Positions 13,968 to 14,538 of a DNA stretch of 14,538 nucleotides are shown in pieces. The translations under genes and the position numbers were made by a program. The DNA lies in the NCBI GenBank assembly GCA_020438915.1, contig JAGQTR010000317.1:1-14538 (forward strand), in the 5' to 3' direction. The stretch comes from Mycobacterium sp. (GTDB lineage: Bacteria > Actinomycetota > Actinomycetes > Mycobacteriales > Mycobacteriaceae). The stretch's first letter is position 1; each line of letters opens with the position of its first letter. The notes beneath the pieces were generated by a model. That model did no database searches. It worked only from the letters and a program-made list of their open reading frames with translations, and was not told the DNA's origin.

Positions 13968-14538
13968 CTATCGGGAGGACATGGAGAATCTCTCCCACGC
14001 CAGCCGTCGCTGGGCGTGCGGGTCGAACTCAACGCGGCGGCGGCGGTCCAAAACCAGCACCGCGCGGTCGTCGCTGGTGTACTGAGGCCAGTCGGTCCCG
14101 GGCACCCCACGGTCGGCGAATTCCAGCCAGCGCGCCTGGACATCATCGCTTACCTTGCGCGCCGCCCGTGAATCCAGGCCTGCGTGCAGCAGCATCCCGA
14201 TCCGGGACCGGTAGAGATCGAAGACCGCGAGCAGTTCGGTCGCATGGGTGGCACCCATTCCCGCCCACTGCAGCGCCCGGGTCGCAAAGTCGTATCGGTA
14301 CACGTGGGTCGGTGCGTGTCTGCTGTGGGCCTCGGCGATCTGCCACATCGCCGAGCCGAAGATGAAGTCCGCGCCCAGCCGGACACACGCCGCGCTATCC
14401 GGATAGCCCGGGTACGCGGAGGTGATCAGGTCCCGGTCGGCGGGATCAATGTGGTGCAGCAGGCGCTCGATGGCTCCGTGGGTGGTGGGCAGCAGCTTCA
14501 GGAATCGGGTGAACAGTCGGCCTTCGTCGGCATTGGTG
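13968..14538 (-). CDS. Type-B carboxylesterase/lipase, C-terminal part
   Basis: This is the 3' end of a gene that begins beyond the right edge; about 189 residues are visible, ending at a TAG (13968-13970). Reading in from the edge, TNADEGRLFTRFL matches the loop that carries the catalytic glutamate of type-B carboxylesterases (the Glu of DEG), and GMGATHATELLAVFD carries the catalytic histidine. Between them is FGSAMWQIAEAHSRHAPTHVYRYDF, typical of the family. The nucleophilic serine (GESAG motif) would lie outside the window. The C-terminus has WPQYTSDDRAVLVLDRRRRVEFDPHAQRRLAWE, matching the usual ending of mycobacterial members. It lies 61 bases upstream of the amine oxidase gene and may share its transcript. 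The substrate is unknown. Confidence 0.9.
   Translation of the reverse strand, partial: TNADEGRLFTRFLKLLPTTHGAIERLLHHIDPADRDLITSAYPGYPDSAACVRLGADFIFGSAMWQIAEAHSRHAPTHVYRYDFATRALQWAGMGATHATELLAVFDLYRSRIGMLLHAGLDSRAARKVSDDVQARWLEFADRGVPGTDWPQYTSDDRAVLVLDRRRRVEFDPHAQRRLAWERFSMSSR

Noticed and set aside
12308..14365. A very long open frame of about 685 codons on the plus strand opposite the amine oxidase and esterase genes
   Set aside because: It mirrors two genes with complete catalytic motifs on the minus strand; its own translation has no recognisable domain, and long antisense frames are common in GC-rich DNA.

Overview
The window reads as chromosomal DNA from a high-GC actinobacterium. A fast-growing Mycobacterium (Mycolicibacterium) or close relative is most likely. 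The reasons are the GC-rich third codon positions, an F420-dependent luciferase-like oxidoreductase, an FprB-type ferredoxin/ferredoxin reductase fusion, a small SRPBCC protein very like M. tuberculosis Rv0910, and several genes that appear to start without a Shine-Dalgarno sequence. The species cannot be fixed from the sequence alone.

Layout, left to right. (1) 1-581 is the 3' part of an F420-dependent oxidoreductase gene (+), followed by a long intergenic palindrome. (2) 723-2321 is an fprB-like gene (+) with a good promoter and an operator-like palindrome. (3) 2287-4220 holds two minus-strand genes, an Rv0910-like SRPBCC protein and then an NCS1-type nucleobase permease. The end of the permease overlaps the end of fprB tail to tail. 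(4) 4364-8517 is a complete polyamine-type ABC importer operon (+) in the order ATPase, Tat lipoprotein binding protein, permease, permease (potA-potD-potB-potC). The ATPase gene seems to use a CTG start codon. (5) 8575-10257 holds two minus-strand genes, an EamA/RhtA-like exporter and a metallo-beta-lactamase-fold hydrolase. (6) 10355-11778 holds two plus-strand genes, a DoxX-like membrane protein with an unusual tail of 11-residue repeats and an RDD-family membrane protein. (7) 11906-14538 holds two minus-strand genes, a full copper amine oxidase and the 3' end of a type-B carboxylesterase.

How the genes may work together. The importer (polyamines by family, not shown for this protein) and the copper amine oxidase could form an uptake-and-oxidation route for amines, but they are separate transcription units and the link is inference. 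The nucleobase permease, amino-acid-type exporter and hydrolases fit an accessory nutrient-handling region. No phage, insertion sequence, CRISPR array, tRNA or rRNA was seen. The genes are mostly recognisable families. The least explained signals are the DoxX repeat tail, the CTG start of potA, and two intergenic palindromic elements that share an 11-bp core.
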